Source: Pachypanchax playfairii (taxonomy: Eukaryota > Chordata > Actinopteri > Cyprinodontiformes > Aplocheilidae). Taken from it: 64,000 nt of DNA. A program made the position numbers and the translations under genes. The notes under the pieces are model-generated. The model did no database searches. It was not told the origin of the DNA and saw only the letters and a program-made list of their open reading frames with translations. Each line of letters starts with the position of its first letter. The stretch's first letter is position 1. The stretch is taken from contig SSNP01000024.1 in the NCBI GenBank assembly GCA_006937955.1, positions 2,089,102 to 2,153,101 on the forward strand, written 5' to 3'. Shown piece after piece: positions 1 to 14,500 of this stretch.

Positions 1-2585
1 TTGATGGAAGCCACAGTTTGCAGGTCAGCCAATCGCATTAGCAAGCTTCACAACACTGGATGAGCTGACTGGTTAGAGCCAAAAGCTTTTTTTGTCTCGG
101 TGCCCCTCATGTCCTCTAACAGCACTCCAGTCCACATGCTCCGAGCATAGACTCTGGCAAATATAACCAAACAAACTAAAAATGCTGAAGGGTAGTGACT
201 TGTCTGCTCTGCTCTGCATGTATTATAATAATATGAGATTCAGACTAACATATTGATTGGCTCTTATGTATTTCTTAAGAGGATTAAACATGATTTGATT
301 AAATCCTGATGCAGATATTTTACCTTTCTAGCAGACATGATTTTAAACTTGTAAAACATTGTGTAAGTCATGCAAGAAACAGCAGTAAAGTCACTGGGGA
401 GCTCTGCAGGATCACTGCCTAAAGAGTTTTATATGAAATAAAAACCATCTCAACTCTTTTCTCTTACACATATTTGTGTGTGTTTCAGTCTGAAGGTGTA
501 TAAAGAAAAAAAATCTTGTAGATTGTTCCACAATATCATAAGAACTATAACTTAAAGTTCTAGCAGATGGTTTTTCTGAATTTCAAGAAAGAACCACCCT
601 CACCACTTTTTGGAAAAATGCACATGCACATCTGGATTAAACAGTTGGTCAAACTGTTAGTGTGATTTAAATAGTCAGAGTCTCTCTTCATCGGGAGAAA
701 TTTAGTAAATAAAACATCTTTTTAATTTGGGCACTGAATTGAGTCAAAGAGAAATAAACTTTAATTGTAGAATAAAACACTTTTTTATGTCTTGACCTGA
801 ACAGCAGGTACTGTATGAATTCACTAAGAGTTTTTCTGTAACATTTCTCTTTCATTCTAACTGTGGTAACATTCCAGTCAGGATCTTTGTGTCCTTCATT
901 TTCTATTTATACAACCTTCTGTTCTGTATTAACGAAGACTCTGCGAGAGCTATTTTATTTGGGTTGTTTTTATCCTGTACCTTTATTTGTCCCATCTGTC
1001 AGGACGATTCATAAAACACAACGTAAAGAATAAAACTGAAAGATTGCGTTTACAAAATAACATCTTAACCAGTGTTGTATTAATAATTATTACTGACTGA
1101 AGTTTAAGGTTTTAAGCCAGACTGTGCAAAGAAACTGAGTTTAACTTTTTTGTTGTCATAGTACCTGTACTCATTGAATTCTTTCCCCCTCACTACACAA
1201 ACACTATAGTTTCCTTAATCTTCTGTCACATACTTAAATCATCTTTTTATTTCTTCATGTTCAAGTCATTTTGCTCCTGCAGCTTTTTTTGTTCCCTCAG
1301 TTTGATTCCTCATCTGATCCGCCTTCTGTGTGAGAACCTGCATTTGATTCCTCTACCCGACCTCTAAACAATGACAGAAAGAGTTTTACAAATCATTTGG
1401 GCATTGTTTGATTTACTGTTCCAGCAGCAGTACATGATAATCTGTTGTTGAATCCCACCCACACCTTGTTAAACATTACAGATCATAAATGATACTTTAC
1501 TAAAATCAACATTCTGTCTAAGGAAATCGTTGGATGCTCTGTTATTTATTTTTATAGTGATAATTGCAAAAAAATCAAAAAACATTTCCAACCTCGATCC
1601 CAAAAAAGTTCTGATGCTGTACATAACGTAAATAAAACACAATGCAGATGGTCTGAAAACATATGGTACATCATGAAATGAAAAATCTGGCTGCAAAAGC
1701 CCAGAACTGTTGAACAGCTATGAGTCCTGCATCAAAAAAGAATGGGACAACGTTCCTCTCCCAAAACTCCAGCAGCTGATCTCCTCACTGCCCTGATGTT
1801 TACAGACAGATGGTAAAAGAAGCAGGGGATGCTACACATCAGTAAACATCAACCCGTTCCAACTTTTTTTTTTTTAGATGTGTTGCTGCCATCAAATTCA
1901 AAATCAGCAAAAATATTCTAAGAAATTGTAAAATATCCCAGTTTCAACATCTGATATGTTGTTTAATTCTGACTGGAGATGAAACATGTGTTTATAAGAT
2001 TTGTGAATCATTCATTCGGTTCTTATCCACAACTTTCATAGAACTTTTTTGGAACTGGGGTTGTATATCATTTGCAGTATTGCAAACTAATATACACTGA
2101 CACAAAATCAAATGCTTTATATTGTCTCTTGCAATAATTCATGACATTTTCCCTAAACAATTTATCAGAGAGGCTCAATATTGGTGCTAAGCTACAAATG
2201 CATACATGATATCAAACCAATATTAACAAGTTATCTGTCTTCAAAGTGTTATACAAAGTGTATTGATTTGTTGCCTCTGTAGGGAAAATGAAGGAATCAG
2301 AAAAAATTTTGTAATTTGGACGTGATGCTTATTTTCAGTAAATGATAATAGACTTTCTGTGGTTAAGTGTGGAATCTGACTGCAACAGCTGTGCCACCTA
2401 TAAGAGAAGGTGTGAATTGGATCGCTCCTCATTGTCTATTCTGTCCTATACCTGCTAATAAAAGCGTCCGCTCCTGCTCTGTGGCTAATATGATTGACTG
2501 CTCCACTGTCTGTTGACTAATATAATTGTCTGCAGCTATTTCGGTGGGGACTCGATCAGCGTAATTGGCGGTGGTTCCTCCTTGG
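1..2585. other. Region downstream of the ZP gene, no gene seen
   Basis: AT-rich sequence with no supported gene. It holds a repeat remnant at 1590-2068. The 3' UTR of the ZP gene must lie here on the minus strand, but I found no canonical AATAAA close to its stop codon. Confidence 0.6.
1590..2068. mobile_element. Degenerate non-autonomous DNA element (common teleost repeat)
   Basis: The stretch begins CCCAAAAAAGTTCTGATGCTG and ends TTTTTTGGAACTGGGGTTGTA, a pair of roughly inverted ends familiar from a very common teleost dispersed repeat (its ends resemble ACCCCAATTCC). The interior has the usual ATCAAATTCAAAATCAGC piece. I cannot name the superfamily with confidence. Confidence 0.55.
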
Positions 2586-5500
2586 TCACGGTAAGATCAA
2601 GTCTCCTCTCGGGTGCAGACAGCCACAACAGGATCGAGGTGGAGCTGCTGAGTGGAGCGGCCAGATGGCTCGACGACGATAGGCCAGCCACACCAGCAGC
2701 ACCATTACAGTGACGAGAGAGAGGCCGACCACCAGGCTAACGATGACCAGGACCAGGTCCAGTTCAAATATATCTGGAAAATGTAAAAAATAATTCAATA
2801 ATATTGCTGGTGTTTTATCTGTTTTGAGGGAATAAATCTCTGATTTTATCAAAGTAAAAATCTCTCATGATGTTGAACCCATAAATAACCATGTATACAG
2901 TATATATTTTCACGAGACATGTGAAAGCATGGCTCTTTCTTCACCCTCTATTGATAAATAGTACAGTCATCTCTCATTTCCTGTCCTCGAGAATCTTCCA
3001 ACCAGCCTCTGTTATCTCAGATTGATTGTTTTTTGTTTTTACTGCTAGCTAATAATTACCTATCTCCTTCGGGAAGGTAGAATTCTTTGCCTGTTTCAAC
3101 ATGGGCCCAAAGGATATGCGATTTCTGAGATTGGCGACAATAGTGCCTGGATCTTGTGAGGGAAACGCACTCCTCTGCTGAAAGCACTGCTATAAAAAGA
3201 TGGAGGAAATATATAACATGAGCATGAAAGATGATAGAGAAGCTAACAGGTAATTAACTTTTGAAGCAGGGTGATTTTCTTGTATCTCATCAAAGATAAT
3301 GAGAACTTTGCACAAAAATAAAACTGAACAAAAAAAAATAAATAAAACAGTCGGATTAAAACTTTGAAAGTTTTTTTACATTTTTTTTAAACGTTTTAAT
3401 TTATATAAAAGAGCAACTGTAGAATTTAATTCAGATTAAAAAATATGATTTCATTTTGGAGGCAATAAAACAGAAAAGAACCCAAAATAATTTAAATCTG
3501 TTCATACTGGAATGTGTAATGTGTGAATAAAGAACATTTCATTGCATTTACATGTTTTAGGTTGATTTAACACGATTTCTCAATATTCCTCATGTTAGTT
3601 TTTAGATTCGATGTCAGCCTTATGTTACAGGTTTGCTCTGGAGCTGATGTGATTTTATGAAAGGAGTTCATATTTATAGCTCACTTTTATTTATTGGCAC
3701 CAGACGATAGCAGGTTTCGGCTCCTGAGGTCTGAGGCTCATTGATCTATGAGAGGAATTGACTCTACAGCATCTCCCATGCAGTAGTGGTTTGAGCTGAC
3801 ACTCTGGCGTTGCCTCTCATTTGTAATTCTATTATTTATTTCTAACCTCTGCCGACCCCTTTTCATTGAAAATACTAAATGATCTGAGTTTCAGCGCTAA
3901 GCACATTTCTAAATGACAAAAACATTTAAACACTTTATAGCTAAAGCAGCAAAATAATGAATAAATAACCATTTTCTTATCAGTTTGTAGACTTAGATGT
4001 TGTGAGAACTTTGGGAGTATTCTTTAAAAATAGACATCTCAACGAGTCTCCTGAGTCTTTCCTGCGCCTCACATTCAGCCTCTTACACACACTTGTCAGA
4101 TGATTCACACTTTCACATCAGATGAGTCACTCTAACAACACCAGGTTCTAAAGTTGGTATCAAAGCCTCGGTATCGTTTTTGCTATTCATAAATGTTTCT
4201 CTGTTTCTTTGCAGAAACCTTTTTTTTTTTTTTTACTTGATATCATGACGGATGTTTTAAACTGTGTCTTTAGCTGCCAGACTTGACCTTACATCTCACT
4301 TTGTTTATATTTTTAAGAAGACCTTCTAAAGCATCTCTACATTGATCTATTTAAGGGGAATGATGCAAAAGATTTTAAGGACTCATCGCTATTCAGTTGA
4401 TTTTTTTCTTCTTCTTTTTATTTATATATTTTACTTTCTAAATTTGGAGAAAAAAAATAAAAATGCATTTAAATATGCAGGTCAATTAGGAGTTGTGTGT
4501 TATGACTTGTAAAGTTGTACATCATGCAGTTATAGAGCCCCTAAGGCAGGGGTCATCAACTATATTTGTCAGAGGGCCAGAGTTTTACCAGACAGTCTCC
4601 TTAGGGGCTGGACCCCCAAGAAGAAAAGCAAATAAAAATCTAATTTTGGCTTAACATTATGTTTAATGTTTATACGTTTTCCATTTCATTACAAAACTGA
4701 AGGCATTTGATTCAGGCTCCCATCACCTATACCACAGTCAACCACTAGGAGTTGCTTCAATAGTGTGGACCACTATTTTCTTTTTGATTCTCACAGGTTT
4801 GGAATCCGTCCAGTTGATGATCAGTGCCCTAAGGGAATATGGGTGGTATGCAAGAGAAAGTATTTGTAGTACTGTGTATGGTGTAGAGAAGTTTTAGAAA
4901 AAACACATGATTGGATTTTGGTCAAAGAAGTGAGAAAACCCAGCCCTGTGGCTCAAATGTAACAGTAGAAACATCCTTCAGAGTTTAAATGAGTCACAGA
5001 AATTGAAGCCTTAACTAAAGTTTTATTTTTACATCTTCAATTGTTTATACTTTCAGGTTCAGTTTTATGGTTTTTGAAGATTTAAAGATCAGCTAAACCT
5101 TGTAGTCTTTTAAGGGGGTTTGGGGGGTACTTCCTTTTATACTGACTTTATACTTTAACTACATTTTATATGTAAAAATGTAGGATTGTTTTTCTTTCAT
5201 CCAGTGTGTCTCTCACTGTCCTCGAAACACAAAACTTACAAACTTCTCAGCTACTTCCAGAGTCTTAACTCTGAATTTTCTCTTCAAAACTGGAAGTAAA
5301 TGGTCTTTTTTAACTTGTTATATCTTCTTCATAGAACAGCAAAGGAATATAAAATCTGATTTGAGCTGATCCGATCTGATGCTGCTCTCCAACAAGTGAC
5401 TGCATATGTGATTACGGTTATTTGTTAAGAAAATAATCACATCTGCACACTCCTGTTGGGGGAGCAGCATCAGAGCAAGTGGCATCAACTGATAAGGGAA

Positions 5501-8500
5501 GGCTGGTTCTGTTCTGGGGACTTCTCTGAAGCCTGTTGAGCTGATTGAGCAGAGAAGGACGCTTGGAAAGATGAAACACATCATGAAAAACCCTTGACAT
5601 TCTCTTCAAAATACAGTAACTCAACAGCAAAGTGTCTTCAGTCAAAGGCTTTTTCAGATCTGCTGCAACTTAAACTACTACAGGAGGTCCTTCCTGTCCA
5701 CAACTAGAACCATTGAAAATGGTTTAACTGATAAAGGGTTACAACAGCATCTAATTCCTTGTTGGGGATTAAAAAAATATTATACTGAACTGAATGAACA
5801 CGAGACAAAAACTTCTGCAACTTGCAGGTCAAGAATTTTCTTGATAAAACTTGAACTTCTTGGAAGTTGATTGTTTGTTTGTGGTTTACTTTTTGGTGTG
5901 TTGCTGCCCAGTTGTCATGAAAATTGTTGCTGTGTGCTGCCCTTCGCTCTCCGTTCCCCAAAAAGGCAGGAATAACCATGGCAACCAGTGACATAGCAGA
6001 TTCTAGCTCTCTGGCTTCCATCTTCAGCAGGTCATTTGCCTTATATCTTTCCATTATGGCTACCGATAAATTATTATTGATTTATTTCAGACTTCACATC
6101 TTGTAGATATTTATGATATAGATAATTAGGATAAGGAGAATTTGCTAAGAGCCAGAGTGAGGAGAATTCAGTATTTAAATCAAAACCAACCAAAAGTAAA
6201 CAAGATAAGGTTTTAATCTAGAGTTTCAAAATAAAGCTCATGGATGACCAATAAAATAAAAGTCTGGCTCAGTCAGGGTACAAATCATGACAAAATTAAG
6301 TCGGCAATTGTTTCTGGACTTTTTGGGAAGAAAGTTTATATATGTTGTAAAATTTGAAATCTTGATCACATTTTTTATTCAGTTTTATCTTTTTTCAAAA
6401 AAGTGATATATTTATATTTTACTGCGATCAGTATATTCCTCATCTTAATCTCTCTTCTTGCGTTCCTTATTTTATTCAAAAGAGCCTGTTGACTCTGTCT
6501 TCATGTTTTAACAGCTTCACACATGAGTAACTGTGTTTAAATCCTTCTCATTCCTTCATTTACGCTCATTCATTCTAGTGCAGTGTGCTGTGAACCCTCT
6601 GCAATCTTACCCTTTCACACTCAGAGTGGTTCCTCAGGCAGATACTGAGATCACAGTGTAGGTACACTACTGAGTAATTAATCATTTGGAAGAGACTGAT
6701 GGTAAAGCTGGCACTGGTTGACAAGGCGCTGGGCAGCAGCGTGATCCCTGATGGCTGCGCTGCAAGCCTGTGGGACACAAGCACAAATGCTCTGTATAAA
6801 CTTAGTTGAGACGTTTCACTTGACAGCAAAATGTTTAATTTGAGTATATCCTGCAGACTTTGTTGTTTCCTGAAGCCAAAGCTGTATTGATCAGCAAACA
6901 TGAAAGCAGCAACTGAGAGCGAGAAACAATCAATATTTATTATTGGTATTAGGTGAAAGCTCAAGAACAAACAAATCATGCTCGGTAAAGGTCGGCTCTC
7001 ACCTTATGATGATGCAGCATTAGAACCATCAGTCACAAAAATATTTTTTTGTTTTAGTTTACTAAGTGTGTCTAAATATATATTATGCAGAGGTTGTGCT
7101 ATTATTTTAGTTTTTCAGATTTGTTCTGATATGCTATAAAAATAAGCAGCCATCCTTCTGGCTTGTTGACATATTTATTAGTGCGTGTTTGTTAATGCAG
7201 CCTCTCGGAGTCTCTAGGAGGCAGAGAATTTTCATCTTTCTTTCCATCTGAGTAATGTTGGCTCAGAGAGATAACACAAACAACCTGCTCATGTTGACTT
7301 CAAATTAAAGGTCCTACAGCTTTCTGGATTAATGTGCATTTTTGTAGCAAAGTTCCTTTTGTACTGATGATGATGATGATGATGATGATGATAGCCATAC
7401 GAGTTACAGATTTAAGACATTAATTGTGTTCTTATCAACCTCTGAGGTCAGTTTTTTTCTTGAAATTACATTAACTTTATTATAAATATTGCTCTTCTGT
7501 GAAACACAAGTTTTTGTTCTCGCCTCTTTTTAATTCCAACTAAATATTTTCACCCTTTTGTTTTTATTCCGTGCGTTTCCAACAGTCCTGGTTTACCTGG
7601 AGAAAAGGCAGCAGGTGGAGTTGGCGAGGTCAAGCTGCGTTGTTGGGGACAAGCAACACGAGGTGACACCAAGGTTCATCTGACTGTTGTTAGTCTTCAG
7701 GTTGATAACCACTCTGATGTTCCCGCTGACCGGCACGGCGTCTCCGGGTTCCACAGTCTCGCCCAACTTCAGACTCATTTCTGCTGTGTAATTCCCGCTG
7801 CCACATAGGTCATCTGAAATCTCTGTCACACTAATAACAAATCAGGATTTCTTTATTGAAACATTTCAATGTTTATTTAAATAATTAATACAATAACCTT
7901 AACATTGTATCCTTTTGTTTCATATCTTATTAAACTTATCAATATCTTAATCCATTTACTAGCTGATGCTTGCATGAGATAAGAAACCCATCACAGTTTA
8001 AGGTTAGATATGGAACATGAACAGCAGAGCGACATCTAGTGTGCAGATGTTGTAGTTGCAACAATAGAACAAGGTTTCCAGCCGTCAGGTTGCAGGTTAA
8101 ACATTTCCGCGTGCGTTTTGATGCTGTGAATTTCTTTTATTTTGGTCCATCTATTGTAGCTTCACCTAAACTCAGTCTGGTTTTTCATTATATCTGGTCG
8201 CTCCTCTTCTGAGAATGATAACAAAATCTCCGGGGCTCTGAAGCAGCTGCTTGACTTGCTGACTCCGCCATTTTCCACCAGCCTCGGACTATTTACAGTA
8301 TTAGGGAACCCGCAATGGTGTCCGCTACTTTGCCTGCTATTGGCTAGTAGATGTAAACATAATGCCAACATGGTTCCTTCAAATTAAATATTTTTAAAGG
8401 AAAAACTGTACTTTCAATCTACACCCCACTAAACGCCCCGTTGAGCTAGTTTTTTGGGTTTTTTTTTAAATATAGCTTTTCATGAAATTGTTCCATATTC

Positions 8501-11500
8501 AACCTTTAAGACACTTACAGCTCTTGTATTTAACTTCAATAAATATTAGTGATCATGCTAGTTGCTGAACAGCATTTGGATGCTCCGCATTAGCAGCTTC
8601 GTGAGGCAATTGCTAATGTCAGTAGGGTAACATGCTAACAACGATACATTTAAATCTGATGTGCTGTTTTTAGGGTTTTGTTGTTTTGTGTTGCCACTGA
8701 TTCTTAAATTCTAGTTGTTTCTGAGTTATTCCTTATCTTGCTGCAAGATGTTTCACTTGCATGTCAGCGTGTCTTACTTTCCTCCTTGTGCCTGCAACAT
8801 TGCTCATTGCCTACGTCAATCTTTTTTGCCTTCATCTCGCTGCTAATACCTGTTCTGTATTCCCTCATCAACCCAGCTGCCTCCCATCCAGTAACCACCC
8901 CTCCCAGCCTTTATAGTCCTTTGTTTCTCAGACTTATTGCCTGATGCCACTGTTGATGTCCTCACTGTTTCATGCTCCTTGTGTATCTTTCAGTTTTAAT
9001 TGTGCAAAATCTGTTGCTGCCCTTTTCAGCATTTTCATTATTTAAGAAGTTCTTTTTTTTTCGGTTTCATGCCTCTATTTGTCTCCAACTTGGGTTCCTC
9101 AAACAATCAATCATGATAATACAACAAAAACAAACAAAAAGCTCAAGATTACCAGGTGTAGTTTTATCTTTCTGAATATCTTTGCTTAACTTAGAAAAAT
9201 TAAATGAGTGAAAATGCATTGGTTCATATCTCAATACAAATGTTTTACAAATAAAATATTTTGAAACTATGAAGACTGATTACCAACTAAAACAAGCAAA
9301 ATAACTAGCTTATCCTTGTAGCCTTCAGAGGGGCAGGAGACGCGTTTGAAGCTAATGATTTTAGCTAGTGGAAGTCTGATGTAGTGCTGCAGATGGCAAA
9401 CACTATACCTCTTTGATGTAAAGGATAGGAACAATCATGCAGCATGAATTCAGCTCTTTTATATAACTATTTGTTATAAAAATCCTGCCGACTTTCCTGT
9501 GGCGTGCCGGTTATTTCACTGCAGACATTAACTGCCTTATTGAGTACATTTTTGTGTTTGCCCTGGAGAGATATACACCAGCACATAAAAGAAGGAGAGA
9601 GCAGAGACTCAATAAAAGATTGAGAATGTGGTGTTTTTAGGATCCCGTCAACAAGAAGTTTTTTGGATGAGATCATATTCCACTGGCTTTTCTTGTAAGT
9701 TATTTCAGTATTTTTGAAAGCCAAGTTTTTAATTATGACTTCGATGCACAGGTCAATTAAATAAATAATTATGACTGAGAAATTAATAACTATTGCAGCA
9801 TGATAGATAAATGTTTTTTTTATTTTGGGGAAAGAATATTTCATATCCCTGCATTATATAATTATAAAATGTTTTTGTGCTGTCATGATCAAGGATTTTA
9901 TGCAATATTTTAAGTCTTAATTATTCCTATGGTGTGGCCATCAATCATTGTGTTGTTAGGGATTAGGTGGTGTGAGAACATCTAAAATCAATGCACATCT
10001 TTAATCTTTGACGTACTCATGCATAACTGTAATTTTAAAAACTACTGCAGAAATCAAAATTATTGGAAGTAGCACTGAAATGTAATTAGGTCTGAAAACC
10101 TTTGTTTTTCTCAGAAAGCTTAGTTTCCTGGAAATTGCCAAAGTTAAAGTAAATGTTTCTGCGAAAATGAAGCAAGCTCCCAATGATTAATCTGGATCCA
10201 AAGATACTAAAATGATTTTTCATTAGGATCCAGAAGGCCTAATGTGTTCATCTAAGAAGCCAGTGCTGTCCATGCATCTGGGAACTATGCTGCGATATTT
10301 GTATCAGATTTTTGTCAGAAAGATGTAAAGGATAGTGTAAGTATTAATGAGACTGAGTATTTGGATTGAGACTGTGATTGTTTAATGATTGTACTGATTT
10401 CCAAAAATGCACTTTGATTACTATAATTATTAAGACTGTTTCACCTATGATGACAGTCCCGTTATACTCTCCACATCCTACAGAGCCTATTAGAATGTGG
10501 CTGAATTAGGACAAATTTGGAAATCCCCTTTCAGCATGGAAGCAGTCATGGCCCTTAGCTCTGAGATGCAAGTGAAGGACAGCAGAGCATGTCGCAGTGT
10601 TCATCTACATGTGCAGCAAAAGCGTGCTGCACACAGCAGTTGCACAGCCAAGATCATTGCAATAACTCGTCCACTTATCTTGCTCTATCACGCTTAATGG
10701 AGAGCACATCCACGTTCTGGTTGATTTTTCTACATTGCAGCGGGATTGTTATTAAGTATAAGTGAACCTAAGTGATAATAACCACAACAACAGTACCACT
10801 GGTGTTTTCCTCTGTTTTCCAAGCTCATTATTACTATAACATTAGAAACATTCTGGAAGTGATTTTGCTTGCCGGCCACTTTCAGTACAGCTGATGGACT
10901 AGATGTGATGCACCAATAAGGAGGGTAAATCTTATCAACATTTTCAAAAGAGAAAATCATTAGCTTTGCACAATATGTGGGAAATAAACTGATTTATTAC
11001 AAAAACATTGAAGTAATGGAAGGGCTTACAAGAACCTTTAAAAATGGCCAACATCATTAGTGTGGTAAAAGTCTCATTCACCATCTGTTTGTCTCAGATT
11101 GTGCACAAACTATGTTTTGATTTGGATTTTTTCTTTTACTTATAAAGGAAACATTATAACTTTACCTTTAATAGAACGTGCACAGCAATGGATGGTAAGA
11201 AAAAAGTAAAATACCTAAGATATAAGAACTAGTCTGGTAAATTAGGGGACGCTCATCTAAAGAAAGTTGTGTTCCAACTTTCTTTCCCACAGGGCAGTCG
11301 CTCCAAAATCTATGACAAAAATGTTAAATTCAAAACCCTCTCAATATCATTTAAAAAAAAAAATGAGGACAAGTGGAATAAAACAGCCTTTTGCCAACTT
11401 GTACACAGAACTGTGCATAAATCATGCATATTCACAACACTAAACTGCAATGCTGGCAAACAGACGAGGAAATGCAACTAATAATTGCCTAAGAACTGAT

Positions 11501-14500
11501 CTAAAGAGGATAAAAATAAACAAGGTGGTTGTGATGGATCTTCTATATCTCGTGCAAAATCTGTCAAAGTTTATTATTATTATTATTAATATTTTAAAGG
11601 ATTATTATTAGATATGAAAGGATAAATAATGAGATTACCCAGGAAGATAAAGATGAGGTGATGTCCTTCTCTTTTGGTTCAGCTCTGATTTCAACTCCAG
11701 CTCTGACGGTAACAGTCTGCTCCCAGACTCTGGCCTTGCCATCTCTTTAGCGTGGGCATGCAGTGACCTACTGGCATTTTGTACTTCAAATATCCTGGCT
11801 TTACCTGCTCTTCTGTCTAATTGTGTTTTGGTGTTTCTTTCAGTGAGCAGCGTCTGCTCAGTGGACTTTGCTGTGGTTTCCTCTGTAGCTGCTTCAGGCA
11901 CAGACACAGTGGCCTCTCTTGCTAAAGCCCCCTGAGCTCTGGAGGTCTCTCTATAAAAGCGTCTTTGTGTTGTTTTCATAACCAACGCGGCCCGTTGAGT
12001 TGTGCCGTGTTCTTCCAGGTGAGCAGTTTTATCTGATGTCATTTTGACCTTTTTTAACCCGGAGTCATCAACACTAGTATAGTCATGCTCCAGTTTACTG
12101 GTGACCAGTGAACGCATCCCTTTGGAGATGATAACCTGCGGTGTCGCCATTCCAGGTACAACCAAATGTTCTAGTTTTGTGTCAGCGGCGTTTTCCGCCG
12201 TGAAATATTCTCTTTCTGTGAGTGCAGAATGTATTTCAGACATTTTCCATGTAGGATCCATCACACCTGCTCCACTTGTTTTAGAAGTCCCACCTGACTT
12301 AGCATAGCCAATAGTCCTACAGCTGGTTTTATTAATAATCTCTGTAGGCACGATCCCTGCAGGTGGTACAGAATCAGTCATAGCTCCAGTGATTGCTTGA
12401 CTTATTGAGGTCTTTCCAGGCAGTGTATGCTTCTTGTTTTCTGTTCTGTCTTGTGTGGGTGCTCTGGAAACTTTCTCAACTGGAGGACGTTTGGCTTCAA
12501 CAGCACTCATTGTCAGAGCTGATTTGACGTCTTCAAATGACGAGTACCTCATTCTTTCAACCACGGCAGATGTTTGGCTGTGTGCCCCTCTTGCTCTGTG
12601 GGCCATTTTCGAAAAACCTGCTCTGACACCCGGCTCTGCTTCCTTAATAGGACGTGATATTGCCGTCATAGCAAGCAGGTCAAGCAGACTTTGTTCTGTT
12701 GCTTGTTTTGAAATCTTTTGCTCAGGCTGCTGCACACTGTGTGTTTGTGTTGTTTTTGTTCTTTTCTCAACGGGGGTGGGTTTGCATGGAGTGGCACTTG
12801 TGAGAAACTCTCTGTGAGACAAAGGCTCAATGTGACTATTGGACTGAGCTTTAGGCTCAACAAGAGTCAGAGATGATGTTTTTATGACTGGCACGCTCTG
12901 TCTAATGGTTAACAGTGATTTACAATCTTCTGGGGACGTATTAACGCTACCTCGAGCTGTTGCCACAGAGACAAAATCATCCGTTTTAGCAGTGAGTATA
13001 TGAACATTTTGTATCGGGTCAGCAATCTTCTGAGTAAATTTACTGTGGATAGTCAGACCACTGCTGAAATTCATGCGTGGAGTGGGGAGAGTGTTGTCAT
13101 TAGCGGATTGTCGTGATAGAGACGAATTATCCTGCTTCTCAGTAAATGTTATGTTTAACACATCAATCATTCCTGACTCCACAAATGCAGTGTTCCCAGT
13201 TTGATCAACTGTAACCAGCACAATTTTCTCGTCTAAAACCTTTTTAATGTTTCGCGCGGTGCCCTCAGACTGAAACTGGTGGTGACGCTTTGCATTCGAG
13301 AGGTCATTTAGGTCACTTAATTCACCAGCGTTATAAACATGTTGCTTACTCCTGTCGGGTACTGGCAGTGTTAAATGGAAGCTGTGCCTTTCATCAGCTA
13401 ATAGTTTTTTGACTGCATCTGAATGTTTTACCTCTGAGGTCACCATCAGTTTGTTTGCTACGTTCAAAGTTGCTAACAAAGACTCAGTTTGGTTGCTGCT
13501 ACTGTTTTCATGTTCAGAGTCAAAGTTGGCCTGCAGTGATTTTTCCTTCAAGGCTGACAATCCATAGGTTACAGGTGAACTGTCACTTCCAGACGTCCTG
13601 ACATTTAACACTGGTGACACCCTTCCGAGAGAAAGCTGATCGATTTCTACCTCAGTGCTCATTGGTGGCATTAGAGCCTGTAAAAATCTCTGCTTGTTAT
13701 CATCAGTCGGAGTGTGCAGAGCGTCGGGATGAGACGTCTGCTCTGACAGCTTGAACGAACATGGCTGGCCCAAAGTCATGTCAGAACAAGAAGAGGACTG
13801 ACTTTGCTGAGCGGTGGGCTGCCCCGGGTGAGGCTGCGAATGGCCTACGGAGATGTGGGCCACAGATGACAAGGCTGCAACTGTGGGTGGCTTTGTAGAT
13901 GAGTCATTATACATCTGCTGATGCTGTGCAGGATCCATTGATGGTGTAATGTATTCCGCTTGCTCTCTCTCATTTGCCGTCTGTAAAACCATACCGGCCC
14001 TCAAAACCGAAGTGTTAAATTTATGCCTGTGATCTATGATGCTGTGAATAATTGATACATTGAGAGAAGTATTTACTGCAATGTGGGGCTGAGCAATCTG
14101 AAATCCAGTTGTGGCTGCCAGCGGAGGGGTGCTGAGTGACAGCATATTAGTGGATTTAGCTGAACTGCTCTGTGGGGGTCTGCATGTCTTTAAAATGTCT
14201 CTAAATTTTAAAGCGTTTGCCCCTGAACTGTGAGAACATTTTGAGGAAAATAAAACCTCCTTCTTCTGAGAAGCTGCTACAATAAGTGGCAGAGGTGTAG
14301 GTCCTTCCTTTGGAAGCACAGAGAGACGCATCGTAGTCCTTGTATGTAATACTTCAGGAGGAAATGTCTTTTTTGATTGTTTTGGTCGTTGAGATCTCTG
14401 AGATAAGTGTGGTGGTCGGTGATTGCTTGTCACTTTATAGGAAAATGACTTATTTGTGATGTTCCCCTTTTGTGAAGCGTTTTCACTCAGATAAATGCCC

